Program-made: the position numbers and the translations under genes | The notes under the pieces: generated by a model | What the model was told of the DNA's origin: nothing | What the model saw: only the letters and a program-made list of their open reading frames with translations | Database searches by the model: none | Origin: Methylophilaceae bacterium | GTDB taxonomy: Bacteria > Pseudomonadota > Gammaproteobacteria > Burkholderiales > Methylophilaceae | NCBI GenBank assembly: GCA_028351715.1 | Contig: JAOMKM010000008.1 | Span: 1-38,523, forward strand | Direction of reading: 5' to 3' | DNA: 38,523 nucleotides | Part shown: positions 18,550 through 27,031 of the stretch, piece by piece | Position numbering within the stretch: position 1 is the first letter of the stretch | How the letters are laid out: each line of letters starts with the position of its first letter

Positions 18550-20027
18550 TACTTCAAATGTTCATAAATAATTTTTAATATTTTCTGGGCTTCAGTTGTT
18601 TTGTTTACTATTCCACCAGGATAGTCTATGAAAACCTTAGCTCCATTATTTAGTGGGATTATTCTAACGCGGTATCGTCTTTCATCTTTAGACAAGCTAT
18701 CTTTCTCATCAGATCCCCATGTAAGTTTGTCTATCCATGCTTCTTTTTTATTTTTTTTGCTTCTCTTAAATTTTTCTTCTTCACTAAGTTCTTCTTCTTC
18801 ACTAAGTTCACTCACCTCCTTATCCTTTAACTCCTCAGGGAACTTATCATCTTTATTAGATTTACCTTTTTTATTTTTGGGTTCACGATTTTTTTTACCC
18901 ATTGGTTCTTTGGGATCACTGTTTTGCTTATTTGTCTCTGATTTCTCATATATATCATCATCATCATCACGCCAGAATGCTAGGGTATCTATAATTCCCT
19001 TATCTTTATCCTTAGGTCCTCCCACTAATTCTATATTTTTATACTTTACATATAAGATACCTTTACTTCTATTTTTATCTTCTGTTATAAAACCAATAAT
19101 ATCTAAAGCTAATGTAAGTCTTCTCCAGGATCGATCGAATGGATCATTTAATTTTACATAACTCTCATTATTTTGAGTTATGTATTCAGCATAGACTTGG
19201 CTTGTTGGGTTTTTAACAATTTTCTTAGCGTCAAGGTCACTTGCTCCAAGCTTAATCATTAATCTTGTAAGTAATTCTGAATCAATTTCATAATCGTCTA
19301 ATTTTCTCTGTTCAGATATATCAATTTTTTCAATTGGCGCATCATCAGATATATACTCGGGTAGCACATATTTATCGCGAGGAGTTGTCGAAGAGCCAGC
19401 TCTTTCAGCTAGAATTCTTTCATGGTCCATTGTTCCTGAACGTGCAGATCTCTGAGATAAATAAATTTCTGTTGTCCCTGGTTCTTGCCCAGGCTCCACT
19501 CTCGTTCTAAATTTTCTTCTATCAGCAAATCCTGACATATTGTCAAGCCACTGATCAAACCTTGACAGTGCCCCACTCTTATTCTGGTTTAATTCACTTG
19601 ATTTGATCCATTCAGTCTCCATAATTCCCGTTCTTTTACTCGATTTTCTAATCTCGAATCCCATATCCTCCCAAAAATCCTCAACGTGAGTCCATAATAT
19701 TTGTCGACTTTTTTTAACAACCAACCATCTTAACGCTCCAGATTTAACTATCTTCATGTCACTAGATTGGATGCCAATTTTAGCAACTTGTGTTTCAGGA
19801 TTTTGGCGGCTCTTATAATCCTTGTAGGTAGTTGCTTTTCCTGGCACTGAATATGAGCTATCTCCGTCCCCCATGTCTGAAAGATCTGGAGGTATCTCTA
19901 ATTTTTTTGCTTTTGATGAGGCAACATAATCTGGCTGCAATATTTTATCAATTATTTCGATATCATCAATTTCAAATGCTGAACATCCAATTAAAAATAA
20001 CGAGCATGTAATTAGAATTCTATTCAT
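18549..20027 (-). CDS. bamC: Outer-membrane assembly lipoprotein BamC with an unusual charged insertion
   Basis: BAM-complex lipoprotein that helps BamA insert beta-barrels. The short signal peptide ends in lipobox LIGC with Cys15. The unstructured BamD-binding segment (about 20-90) is followed by a first helix-grip domain (about 95-195) and a second one (about 285-490). At 492 residues it is far longer than E. coli BamC (344). Much of the excess is a Lys/Glu/Asp-rich low-complexity insertion at about 355-430, apparently inside the second domain, with a DDDDD run and a duplicated ELSEEE. The gene overlaps dapA by 4 bases (ATGA), the conserved dapA-bamC order. BamC is poorly conserved, so this order and the lipobox carry weight. 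Confidence 0.88.
   Translation of the reverse strand: MNRILITCSLFLIGCSAFEIDDIEIIDKILQPDYVASSKAKKLEIPPDLSDMGDGDSSYSVPGKATTYKDYKSRQNPETQVAKIGIQSSDMKIVKSGALRWLVVKKSRQILWTHVEDFWEDMGFEIRKSSKRTGIMETEWIKSSELNQNKSGALSRFDQWLDNMSGFADRRKFRTRVEPGQEPGTTEIYLSQRSARSGTMDHERILAERAGSSTTPRDKYVLPEYISDDAPIEKIDISEQRKLDDYEIDSELLTRLMIKLGASDLDAKKIVKNPTSQVYAEYITQNNESYVKLNDPFDRSWRRLTLALDIIGFITEDKNRSKGILYVKYKNIELVGGPKDKDKGIIDTLAFWRDDDDDIYEKSETNKQNSDPKEPMGKKNREPKNKKGKSNKDDKFPEELKDKEVSELSEEEELSEEEKFKRSKKNKKEAWIDKLTWGSDEKDSLSKDERRYRVRIIPLNNGAKVFIDYPGGIVNKTTEAQKILKIIYEHLK
18774..18809 (-). repeat. Exact 18-bp tandem duplication inside bamC
   Basis: Two identical adjacent 18-base units (18774-18791 and 18792-18809) encode ELSEEE twice in the charged insertion of BamC. 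Identity at the DNA level, including synonymous positions, points to a recent slippage duplication. Confidence 0.9.
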
Positions 20028-20893
20028 TCTGATAATTCATATCCTTCATTTAATATTTTGGCATTATTGGGGTCTAGCTCAACTAGAGGAAGTCTTATAT
20101 ATTGCTGAATCAAACCCATTTCTGATAACATCCACTTTACTGGAATTGGATTTGATTCTATAAACATTGCCTTATGCAATGACTCTAACTTTTGGTTTAA
20201 TTTTTCAGCTTCCTGAGTCTTATTTTCTTTTGCTAGATTACATATTTCATGCATCGTAAGAGGCCTTATGTTCGCAGTAACTGAAATAACTGCTTTTCCA
20301 CCCTTTTTTAAATAATCTAGAAACGTTAGGTCATCTCCACTTATAAAAATAAAATTATCAGTTACCTTATTTTTTAAATTTTCTATTCTTGTTAAATCTC
20401 CAGTAGCATCTTTAATACCTACTATATTTGGAAGGTGGCTAAGCTTAATAACAGTATCATTTTCTAAATCGCATGAAGTTCTTGCGGGAACATTATATAA
20501 GATCTGTGGAATATCAACCGCATCATTAATAGCCTTATAGTGTTCATAGAGACCTTTCTGGGTTGGTTTGTTGTAGTATGGAGTTACTAATAAGCTACCA
20601 TCAACCCCAGCATTTTTTGCTTCCTGGGTTAGAAATATAGCTTCTTTAGTTGAGTTTGCACCAGTTCCTGCAATTACAGGAATTCTGCCACGAATAAATT
20701 CAACTGCTTTTTTTATTAAGGATATATGCTCATCAAAATCTATTGTTGGTGCCTCCCCTGTAGTCCCAACAACAACAACGCCATCGGATTTATTTTGAAC
20801 ATGAAAATCTAATAAATCGTTAAAACTCTTAATATCTAAAGAGCCGTCAGCATTCATTGGGGTTACAAGCGCAACAATACTTCCCTGAAACAT
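20024..20893 (-). CDS. dapA: 4-hydroxy-tetrahydrodipicolinate synthase
   Basis: Condenses pyruvate with aspartate semialdehyde in lysine and diaminopimelate synthesis. Every active-site residue is at the E. coli number: Schiff-base Lys161, the triad Thr44, Tyr133 and Tyr107, Arg138 for substrate binding, and the GTTGE motif. At 289 residues it is the usual length. It reads into bamC with a 4-base overlap. The 56-base gap from the fpr stop shows no terminator, so read-through from the etf operon is possible. Confidence 0.98.
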   Translation of the reverse strand: MFQGSIVALVTPMNADGSLDIKSFNDLLDFHVQNKSDGVVVVGTTGEAPTIDFDEHISLIKKAVEFIRGRIPVIAGTGANSTKEAIFLTQEAKNAGVDGSLLVTPYYNKPTQKGLYEHYKAINDAVDIPQILYNVPARTSCDLENDTVIKLSHLPNIVGIKDATGDLTRIENLKNKVTDNFIFISGDDLTFLDYLKKGGKAVISVTANIRPLTMHEICNLAKENKTQEAEKLNQKLESLHKAMFIESNPIPVKWMLSEMGLIQQYIRLPLVELDPNNAKILNEGYELSE

Positions 20894-20949
20894 AATTTCC
20901 CTATATCAAATTTTTACATCATTTTAACTTGAAATACGATTAGTTAATA

Positions 20950-21726
20950 TTATTTTTCAACAAAAGCATGTTCAATAACGTAATCACCTAATTGTCCAAT
21001 TCTTGGAGACACTTCAAAACCTAATGAATCCAAAATCTCTTCTGTATCTTTAAGCATTTCTGCGCTACCACATATCATTGCTCTATCTTCTTTTGGATTT
21101 ATTGGTGGCAATCCAATATCAGTAAATAATTTTCCACTTGTAATTAAATTGGTTAATCTACCTCGATTTCTAAACTCTTCCCGAGTCACAGTTGGGTAGT
21201 AAATTAATTTATTTTTTACTTCTTCGCCAAAAAATTCATTATTTGGTAATTCATTTTCAATAAAATCAGAATAAGCTAGCTCATTAACCGTTCTTACTCC
21301 ATGGACAAGTATAATTTTTTCAAACCTCTCGTACATTTCAATATCTTGAATTAGGCTCATGTATGGTGCTAAACCTGTTCCTGTTCCTAATAAATATAAA
21401 TTTTTACCTGGTTTTAAATCATGAATAACGAGTGTTCCTGTTGGCTTTCGACTGACTAAAAGATCATCCCCTACTTTTAAATGTTGGAGTCTTGAAGTCA
21501 ATGGTCCGTTTGGCACCTTAATACTAAAAAATTCAAGATGCTCTTCATAATTAGGACTTGCAACACTATAAGCTCTAGTTAGCGGACGTCCGTCGACCTC
21601 TATGCCAATCATTACAAATTGACCGTTTTCGAACCGAAGGCCTTGTTGTCGTGTTGTTTTAAAGCTAAATAATGTGTCATTCCAATGATGAACACTTAAA
21701 ACTTTTTCTGTTGAATATTTACTCAT
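20950..21726 (-). CDS. fpr: Ferredoxin/flavodoxin-NADP+ reductase, subclass I (Fpr, AFVEK C-terminus)
   Basis: A 258-residue FAD enzyme that exchanges electrons between NADPH and ferredoxin or flavodoxin. The FAD site is TRAYSVAS; the NADP site is GTGTGLAPYMS, with MICGSAEM near the end. The C-terminus ends in AFVEK, the mark of subclass I bacterial FNRs such as those of Azotobacter and Rhodobacter. It starts 12 bases after etfA on the same strand, so it is probably cotranscribed with the etf genes. A second, divergent-type FNR lies at 26158-26913. Confidence 0.94.
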   Translation of the reverse strand: MSKYSTEKVLSVHHWNDTLFSFKTTRQQGLRFENGQFVMIGIEVDGRPLTRAYSVASPNYEEHLEFFSIKVPNGPLTSRLQHLKVGDDLLVSRKPTGTLVIHDLKPGKNLYLLGTGTGLAPYMSLIQDIEMYERFEKIILVHGVRTVNELAYSDFIENELPNNEFFGEEVKNKLIYYPTVTREEFRNRGRLTNLITSGKLFTDIGLPPINPKEDRAMICGSAEMLKDTEEILDSLGFEVSPRIGQLGDYVIEHAFVEK

Positions 21727-21738
21727 AGTTTTCTTTCT

Positions 21739-22689
21739 TTAAGTTTTTGAAACTAAGGTAGCCATTTCTGGAACTGCCTCAAATAAGTCTGCTACTAAAC
21801 CATAATCTGCAAATTTAAAAATTGTAGCATCTGGATCATTATTAATGGCCACCACAACTCTACTATCTTTCATTCCATAAATATGTTGATTAGCCCCTGA
21901 TACGCCAATTGCTATATATAAATCTGGTGCTACAACTACCCCTGTCTGCCCTACTTGAATTTCATTAGGTGCATAACCTGCATCAACTGCTGCACGAGTC
22001 GCTCCAATTGCCGCTTCTAATTTATCAGCTAAAGGTGACAACACTTCATTAAATTTTTCCGCACTCCCAAGTGAACGTCCTCCCGAAATTACTACTTTTG
22101 CATTAATAAGTGGAGGTCGAATAGATTCTATCTTTTTTTCTTTTTCCCATCTTGTTAGGTTAAGTGCTTCTGGTGCCGTTGAATCAATAATTTTAGCATT
22201 TCCATTCAAACCAACAGCTTTAAACTTACTTGAATGAACAGTAAGTACTTGTATTGGGTCATCACTTTTAAGTTTTGCGTGCACATTACCTGCATATGTT
22301 GAACGGATATAAATATTATCTTCATTAATTTCTAAGACATCAGAAATCATAGAAACGTCCAGTAATGCTGCAGCACGAGGCAAGATATTTCGACTAAACC
22401 AAGTGTGTGGCGCTATAATTACACTATATTCTCTACCTATTTTAAAAATTATATTAGCTACATCTTCTGCAAGTGGATGATTTAGGTGAGGTGCATCAAA
22501 TTTTAAAATTTTATCAACTCCATCAAGCTTGCTAGCATGAATTGCTGCTCTATCAATTCCTTCTCCAACTATAAGGATATCAATAGATCCATTCCAAATT
22601 TGCGCTGATCCAACAGCATTCAAAACTGCATTATTTAGCTGCTTGCCATCATGTTCAGCTAAAATTAAAATTTTTGTAGAAGTATTTAT
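21739..22689 (-). CDS. etfA: Electron transfer flavoprotein alpha subunit (no usual start codon)
   Basis: The FAD-carrying subunit of ETF, which takes electrons from flavin dehydrogenases. The C-terminal FAD domain is canonical: GRSLGSAE, VGQTGVVVAPDLYIAIGVSG, NQHIYGM and ADYGLVADL. The family N-terminus (KILILAEHDG, then QLNNAVLNAVG) is encoded but has no ATG, GTG or TTG in front of it after the in-frame stop at 22693-22695. The first available codon is ATA at 22689, which overlaps the etfB stop and has GAGG about eight bases upstream, giving 316 residues. An ATT at 22671 is another option. A TTG at 22621-22623 would cut off the first beta strand. The chosen start is an inference; the gene identity is secure. 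Confidence 0.9.
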   Translation of the reverse strand: MNTSTKILILAEHDGKQLNNAVLNAVGSAQIWNGSIDILIVGEGIDRAAIHASKLDGVDKILKFDAPHLNHPLAEDVANIIFKIGREYSVIIAPHTWFSRNILPRAAALLDVSMISDVLEINEDNIYIRSTYAGNVHAKLKSDDPIQVLTVHSSKFKAVGLNGNAKIIDSTAPEALNLTRWEKEKKIESIRPPLINAKVVISGGRSLGSAEKFNEVLSPLADKLEAAIGATRAAVDAGYAPNEIQVGQTGVVVAPDLYIAIGVSGANQHIYGMKDSRVVVAINNDPDATIFKFADYGLVADLFEAVPEMATLVSKT

Positions 22690-23438
22690 ATCTTAAGCCC
22701 CTCAATATCATTTAATTTTTGTAATAGCTCTTTAACATCTTTGACTTTTATGCCTTCTTTTCTAGGTGGAGGCTCAGAAACGCTAATTGTATTTATTCTG
22801 GAGGAAACATCTACCCCTAAATCATCAACTTTAATTGTTTCAATAGGTTTTTTTCTTGCCATCATTAAGTTTGGAAGTTTTACAAATCTTGGTTCATTAA
22901 GCCTCAAGTCAGCTGTTAAAACTGTTGGAGTTTTAGTTACTATTGATTCAGTACCTCCATCAACCTCCCTTGTAATAAAAACTTCACCATCTTTAATCTC
23001 AATAGAAGAAGCAAATGTAGCTTGGCTACAATTTAATAAGCCCGCTAACATTTGACCAGTCTGTCCTGCGTCACTATCCAATGCTAATTTACCTAATAAA
23101 ATTAAATCAGGTTTTTCTTTTTCTACAACTTTTTTTAGTACTTTCGCCACTGCCAAAGGTTGTAACACTTCTTCTACTTCAACTAAAATTGCTCTATCTA
23201 CACCCATAGCTAGAGACTGTCGAAGTACATCTTGACTTAGGCTTGACCCTATAGATACTCCAACTATTTCTGAAGCAAAACCTTCTTCCTTAAGGCGAAT
23301 AGCCTCTTCAATCGCATTTTCATCAAATGGATTAACACCCATTTTAACGCCTTCCAGATCAACGTCAGAACCATCAGATTTAGGGCGAACTTTTATGTTG
23401 TAATCTTGGACTCTTTTGATTGCAACTAATATTTTCAT
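22686..23438 (-). CDS. etfB: Electron transfer flavoprotein beta subunit
   Basis: The AMP-binding partner of EtfA, 250 residues, usual length. Motifs include MKILVAIKRVQDYNIKVR at the N-terminus, the signature around VNPFDENAIEEAIRLKE and LILLGKLALDSDAGQTGQ, followed by VDGGTESI. It is the first gene of the reverse-strand run etfB-etfA-fpr. It is divergent from lysR across 121 bases that hold paired promoter elements. Confidence 0.97.
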   Translation of the reverse strand: MKILVAIKRVQDYNIKVRPKSDGSDVDLEGVKMGVNPFDENAIEEAIRLKEEGFASEIVGVSIGSSLSQDVLRQSLAMGVDRAILVEVEEVLQPLAVAKVLKKVVEKEKPDLILLGKLALDSDAGQTGQMLAGLLNCSQATFASSIEIKDGEVFITREVDGGTESIVTKTPTVLTADLRLNEPRFVKLPNLMMARKKPIETIKVDDLGVDVSSRINTISVSEPPPRKEGIKVKDVKELLQKLNDIEGLKI

Positions 23439-23473
23439 TTTTTAATTACCTATCTATATCTTCAGCAGCGTCG

Positions 23474-23527
23474 ATTATACATCCTGATATAGTTTTTATC
23501 TCATTGATTATCTGTATAATATATCAG
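23474..23527. promoter_or_regulatory. Divergent etfB/lysR promoter region with nested inverted repeats
   Basis: A perfect TATAAT occurs on the plus strand at 23515-23520 and on the minus strand at 23474-23479. Each is embedded in an inverted repeat: ATTATAC (23474-23480) matches GTATAAT (23514-23520), and CTGATATA (23484-23491) matches TATATCAG (23520-23527). No good -35 box accompanies either -10, which suits activator-dependent promoters. The LysR protein encoded next door is the obvious candidate ligand. The assignment is inference from position and symmetry. Confidence 0.55.
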
Positions 23528-23559
23528 TAAAATAGATAAGCATAATAAACTATAAAATT

Positions 23560-24486
23560 ATGAGATACACACTAAGACAATTAGAAATTTTTGTAGCTAT
23601 AAGTCGCCTAGATAGTGTTTCTAGAGCTTCAGAGTTGTTACATTTATCACAATCTGCAACAAGTACCTCACTTGGGGAACTTGAGCGTCAATTTGGACTG
23701 CAGCTATTTGATCGTATTGGAAAATCTCTTAGTATCAACGAATCCGGAAAAAAACTATTACCTAAAGCTATAGAGTTGCTTGATAGAGCAAAAGAAATAG
23801 AATCTGAACTTTCAGGGCTTGCTGGGTTAGGAGAAATAAATATTGGTGCAACTTTAACCATTGGAAATTATCTGACTAATTTATTAGTTGCAAAATTTTT
23901 ACAAACTTACCCGGGAAGCAATATAAAGCTGCAAGTACAAAATACTAAAACTATTATCCAAAAAATTATAAATAATGAGTTAGACCTTGGAATGATTGAA
24001 GGCGATTGTGATCATCCAGATATAGAAGTGAAACCTTGGATAGCAGATGAACTTGCAATCTTTAGTGCTCCTGATCACCCTCTTGCCAAAGAGAAAAACA
24101 TTAATATTGATGAACTATACAAGCATGCATGGGTTCTTAGGGAAAAGGGGTCTGGTACTCGCGAAACATTTGATCGGGTTTTTGCTAAAAATCAAAAAAA
24201 TATGACTATAAGACTTGAATTAGAACATACCGAAGCTATAAAACGTGCAGTTGAGTCAGGTATTGGAATTGGATGTATATCTCGACTTGCACTTAAAGAT
24301 GAATTTAAGAGGGGTAACTTAGTAGCCTTAGATGTTAAGAATATTAAATTGGATCGTTATTTTTATTTCTTATGGCCAAAGAGCAAATATCAGGCTAATG
24401 GTATAAAACAGTTTTTAATAATGTGTAACGATATGACTGCTGGTTTAGAGCGAAGTGATCAAATCAACTTACCTATAGGTATATAA
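23560..24486 (+). CDS. LysR-family transcriptional regulator, probable regulator of the etf genes
   Basis: A 308-residue LysR protein. The N-terminal winged HTH (1-60) reads LRQLEIFVAI, with LSQSATSTSLGELERQFG as recognition helix region. The linker helix and the effector-binding domain (about 90-300, two alpha/beta lobes) follow. It is divergent from etfB and lies 7 bases ahead of etfQO, so it is flanked on both sides by ETF functions. This is the usual geometry for a LysR that controls its neighbour. The effector cannot be inferred. Confidence 0.93.
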   Translation: MRYTLRQLEIFVAISRLDSVSRASELLHLSQSATSTSLGELERQFGLQLFDRIGKSLSINESGKKLLPKAIELLDRAKEIESELSGLAGLGEINIGATLTIGNYLTNLLVAKFLQTYPGSNIKLQVQNTKTIIQKIINNELDLGMIEGDCDHPDIEVKPWIADELAIFSAPDHPLAKEKNINIDELYKHAWVLREKGSGTRETFDRVFAKNQKNMTIRLELEHTEAIKRAVESGIGIGCISRLALKDEFKRGNLVALDVKNIKLDRYFYFLWPKSKYQANGIKQFLIMCNDMTAGLERSDQINLPIGI

Positions 24487-24493
24487 GGTTATT

Positions 24494-26155
24494 ATGACAA
24501 TTGAACGTGATGTAATGGAATACGATGTTTTGATAGTTGGTGGTGGACCAGCAGGTCTTTCTGCAGCCATAAAAATTAAACAACTTGCAACTAAGGAGAA
24601 TAAAGAAATAAGTGTTTGTCTTGTTGAGAAGGGAGTAGAAGTTGGATCTCATATATTATCAGGTGCAGTTATTGATCCAATTGCTCTAACTGAGCTAATT
24701 CCTGACTGGAAAGAAAAAGGTGCTCCTCTCAATACTAAAGTATCTAAAGATAGATTTAATATATTCAGTGAAAAAAATAGTTTGGATATACCCCACTGGA
24801 TGATGCCTCCGATAATGAGTAACAAAGAAAATTACATAGTTAGTTTAGGAGACCTATGCGGTTGGCTTTCGAAAGAAGCGGAGAATCTTGGAGTTGAAAT
24901 TTACCCTGGATTTAGTGCTCAAATGCCTATCTTTAATTCTAGTGAAGAATTAATTGGAATTACAACAGGAGATATGGGTAGAGACTCTGATAACAATGAA
25001 ACAAGTAATTATGTACCAGGTATTGAAATTCATGCTAAATATTCACTTATTGCAGAAGGAACTAGAGGGTCAATTACAAAGATTATTGAAAAAAAATTAA
25101 ATTTAAGAAAGAAGAGTGACCCACAAAAGTATGGGCTAGGGTTCAAGGAAGTATGGCGCATTGATAAAAATAAACACCAGCCTGGCCTTGTTGAACATAG
25201 TTTGGGCTGGCCTCTTGAAAATGATACAGGCGGTGGATCTTTTACCTATCATTATGATGAAGATTTAGTATCTCTGGGTTTTGTAGTTCATCTAGATTAT
25301 TCAAATGCATATCTTTCTCCGTTTGATGAATTTCAGCGATTTAAAACTCATCCTAAAATTAAAGAGCTCTTAACCGGTGCGAGAAGAATAAATTATGGTG
25401 CACGAGCGATTAATGAAGGGGGTATTCAATCATGGCCACAATTAGTTTTTCCAGGTGGTGCCTTTATTGGATGTAGCGCAGGGATGGTTAATGTTCCCAG
25501 AATAAAAGGAACTCACAATGCAATGAAATCTGGAATATTAGGTGCAGAGGCTTGTGTTGATGCAATTTTGAAACCAGAAAAAATTAAAGATAAGATATTA
25601 GAGCAGTACCCAGGAAAAATTAGAGACTCATGGATATGGCAGGATTTAAACTCAGTCAGAAATATTAAGCCATTAATATCAAAATACGGAACAATATTAG
25701 GAATGCTATTTGGTGGAATTGAGATGTGGTTAGCATCATATAAAGTTAACTTGCCTTGGACTCTACATCATAAAGAAGCTGACCATGAAACTCTTATAGA
25801 CATTAATAAGTCCAAACCAATTAGCTATTTAAAACCAGATGGTATTTTTACATTTGATAAATTAAGTTCGATCAGCTTAAGTAATATTGGACATGAATCT
25901 AATCAACCTTGTCATCTCAAACTAATAGATAAAGATATTGCTATAAACTTAAATTATAAAATATATAACTCTCCAGAGCAGAGATACTGTCCAGCAGGCG
26001 TCTATGAAATATTACAAGAGGGTAATGACGTCAAGTTACAAATAAATAGTCAGAATTGTATTCACTGCAAAACATGCGACATAAAGGATCCAACACAGAA
26101 TATAGATTGGGTTCCCCCTGAAGGTGGAAGTGGCCCAATATATTCAAAAATGTAA
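24494..26155 (+). CDS. etfQO: Electron transfer flavoprotein-ubiquinone oxidoreductase
   Basis: A 553-residue membrane-associated FAD/4Fe-4S enzyme that oxidises reduced ETF and reduces ubiquinone. The N-terminal FAD site is YDVLIVGGGPAGLSAA (9-24) and a second FAD segment reads GCSAGMVNVPRIKGTHNAMKSG. The C-terminal cluster ligands are Cys499, Cys522, Cys525 and Cys528 in the CIHCKTCDIKDP signature, followed by WVPPEGGSGP. Length and motifs equal mitochondrial and bacterial ETF-QO. It is 7 bases after lysR; the lysR stop region supplies AAGG as ribosome-binding site. The stop is two bases from the convergent fpr-type gene. Confidence 0.97.
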   Translation: MTIERDVMEYDVLIVGGGPAGLSAAIKIKQLATKENKEISVCLVEKGVEVGSHILSGAVIDPIALTELIPDWKEKGAPLNTKVSKDRFNIFSEKNSLDIPHWMMPPIMSNKENYIVSLGDLCGWLSKEAENLGVEIYPGFSAQMPIFNSSEELIGITTGDMGRDSDNNETSNYVPGIEIHAKYSLIAEGTRGSITKIIEKKLNLRKKSDPQKYGLGFKEVWRIDKNKHQPGLVEHSLGWPLENDTGGGSFTYHYDEDLVSLGFVVHLDYSNAYLSPFDEFQRFKTHPKIKELLTGARRINYGARAINEGGIQSWPQLVFPGGAFIGCSAGMVNVPRIKGTHNAMKSGILGAEACVDAILKPEKIKDKILEQYPGKIRDSWIWQDLNSVRNIKPLISKYGTILGMLFGGIEMWLASYKVNLPWTLHHKEADHETLIDINKSKPISYLKPDGIFTFDKLSSISLSNIGHESNQPCHLKLIDKDIAINLNYKIYNSPEQRYCPAGVYEILQEGNDVKLQINSQNCIHCKTCDIKDPTQNIDWVPPEGGSGPIYSKM

Positions 26156-26157
26156 AA

Positions 26158-26913
26158 TCATACCCAGTATCTTTCAACAGTAATATTCCCAGGGCTTGCT
26201 CTTCTATTTTTTTTCAATCCAAAAGCCTTTAAAGTTTCTGAAGCTTCCTTAATCATTTCTGGATTTCCGCACAACATAAATTGAGAGCTATCATTAATTT
26301 CAATATTAGCGTAATCCTGAAATTCTTTCAGCTCAATACCTCTTGGAATCCTATAATTAAAAGAGTTCAAAGCCTTTTCTCTAGTAACAGACCGAATATA
26401 AATTAGTTGATTAGGGTATTGTTCTTTTAACTTTTTAATAAGATCTTGATAAATCAGCTCATCTTGATATCTTACCCCATGGACTAATACAATCTTTTCA
26501 AATCTTTGCCAAGGTAAAGGTGTCTTTAAAAGTGATAAAAATACTCCTAGAGCTGTTCCAGTTGCTAGCATCCATAAATTTTTTCCATTGGGGACTTCAT
26601 TCAATGTGAAGTATCCAATGGCCTGCTTCATTATTTGGATTTTATCCCCTTTTTTCATTTGATGTAATTTTGGAGATAAAACACCATTTGGAATATTTAT
26701 ATAAATAATCTCAAGCAAATCATCGTAGGGAGAGCTAGCATAAGAATATGACCTAGTAATTAACTCGTCATTAATCATTAAACCAATTCTTGTGAATTGC
26801 CCAGCCTGATGTGGCATTATATTTGCTTTTATTTTTAAGGAAGCAAGATTGCTAGTCCATTTTATATTTTCAATTATTTCACCTTCTTGCCACTCTTCCA
26901 TAGTATTTCTCAA
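26158..26913 (-). CDS. fpr: Ferredoxin/flavodoxin-NADP+ reductase, subclass II (E. coli Fpr-like)
   Basis: A second FNR of 251 residues, clearly diverged from the one at 20950-21726. The FAD motif is TRSYSYAS, the NADP loop ATGTALGVFLS and the late motif MLCGNPEM. The C-terminus reads ITVERYWV, resembling the Tyr-Trp end of E. coli Fpr (subclass II), not the AFVEK end. In E. coli the terminal aromatic stacks on FAD and moves aside for NADPH. The start at 26913 is uncertain: a Met at residue 4 (26904) is equally good. It is convergent with etfQO and divergent from the RnfB-like ferredoxin, a possible redox partner. Confidence 0.92.
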   Translation of the reverse strand: MRNTMEEWQEGEIIENIKWTSNLASLKIKANIMPHQAGQFTRIGLMINDELITRSYSYASSPYDDLLEIIYINIPNGVLSPKLHQMKKGDKIQIMKQAIGYFTLNEVPNGKNLWMLATGTALGVFLSLLKTPLPWQRFEKIVLVHGVRYQDELIYQDLIKKLKEQYPNQLIYIRSVTREKALNSFNYRIPRGIELKEFQDYANIEINDSSQFMLCGNPEMIKEASETLKAFGLKKNRRASPGNITVERYWV

Positions 26914-26997
26914 GTCAAACTAGGTTTTATAAAAATTTAAATATTAACGTCGGTATTTTTGAATTTATTATACTTTAAATATAAATTCATTCAGCAA

Positions 26998-27017
26998 TGC
27001 TTTTTTTATAAAAAGCA
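26998..27017 (+). promoter_or_regulatory. Hairpin in the leader of the RnfB-like gene
   Basis: TGCTTTTT (26998-27005) pairs with AAAAAGCA (27010-27017) around a four-base loop, ending 14 bases before the start at 27032. No Shine-Dalgarno is seen in between. The stem is A-T rich and weak; it could be a weak terminator for incoming transcripts or mean nothing. Confidence 0.25.
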
Positions 27018-27031
27018 ATTACCATGTCAGA

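Noticed and set aside
18628-19161. Long plus-strand open frame opposite bamC, rich in Ser and Leu
   Set aside because: It is the complement of the Glu/Lys/Asp-rich BamC insertion; Ser runs come from reading GAA/GAT codons backwards. It has no ribosome-binding site and bamC is well supported.
21739-22623. etfA starting at the TTG at 22623 (294 residues)
   Set aside because: It would remove the conserved KILILAEHDG strand, which is encoded in frame just upstream.
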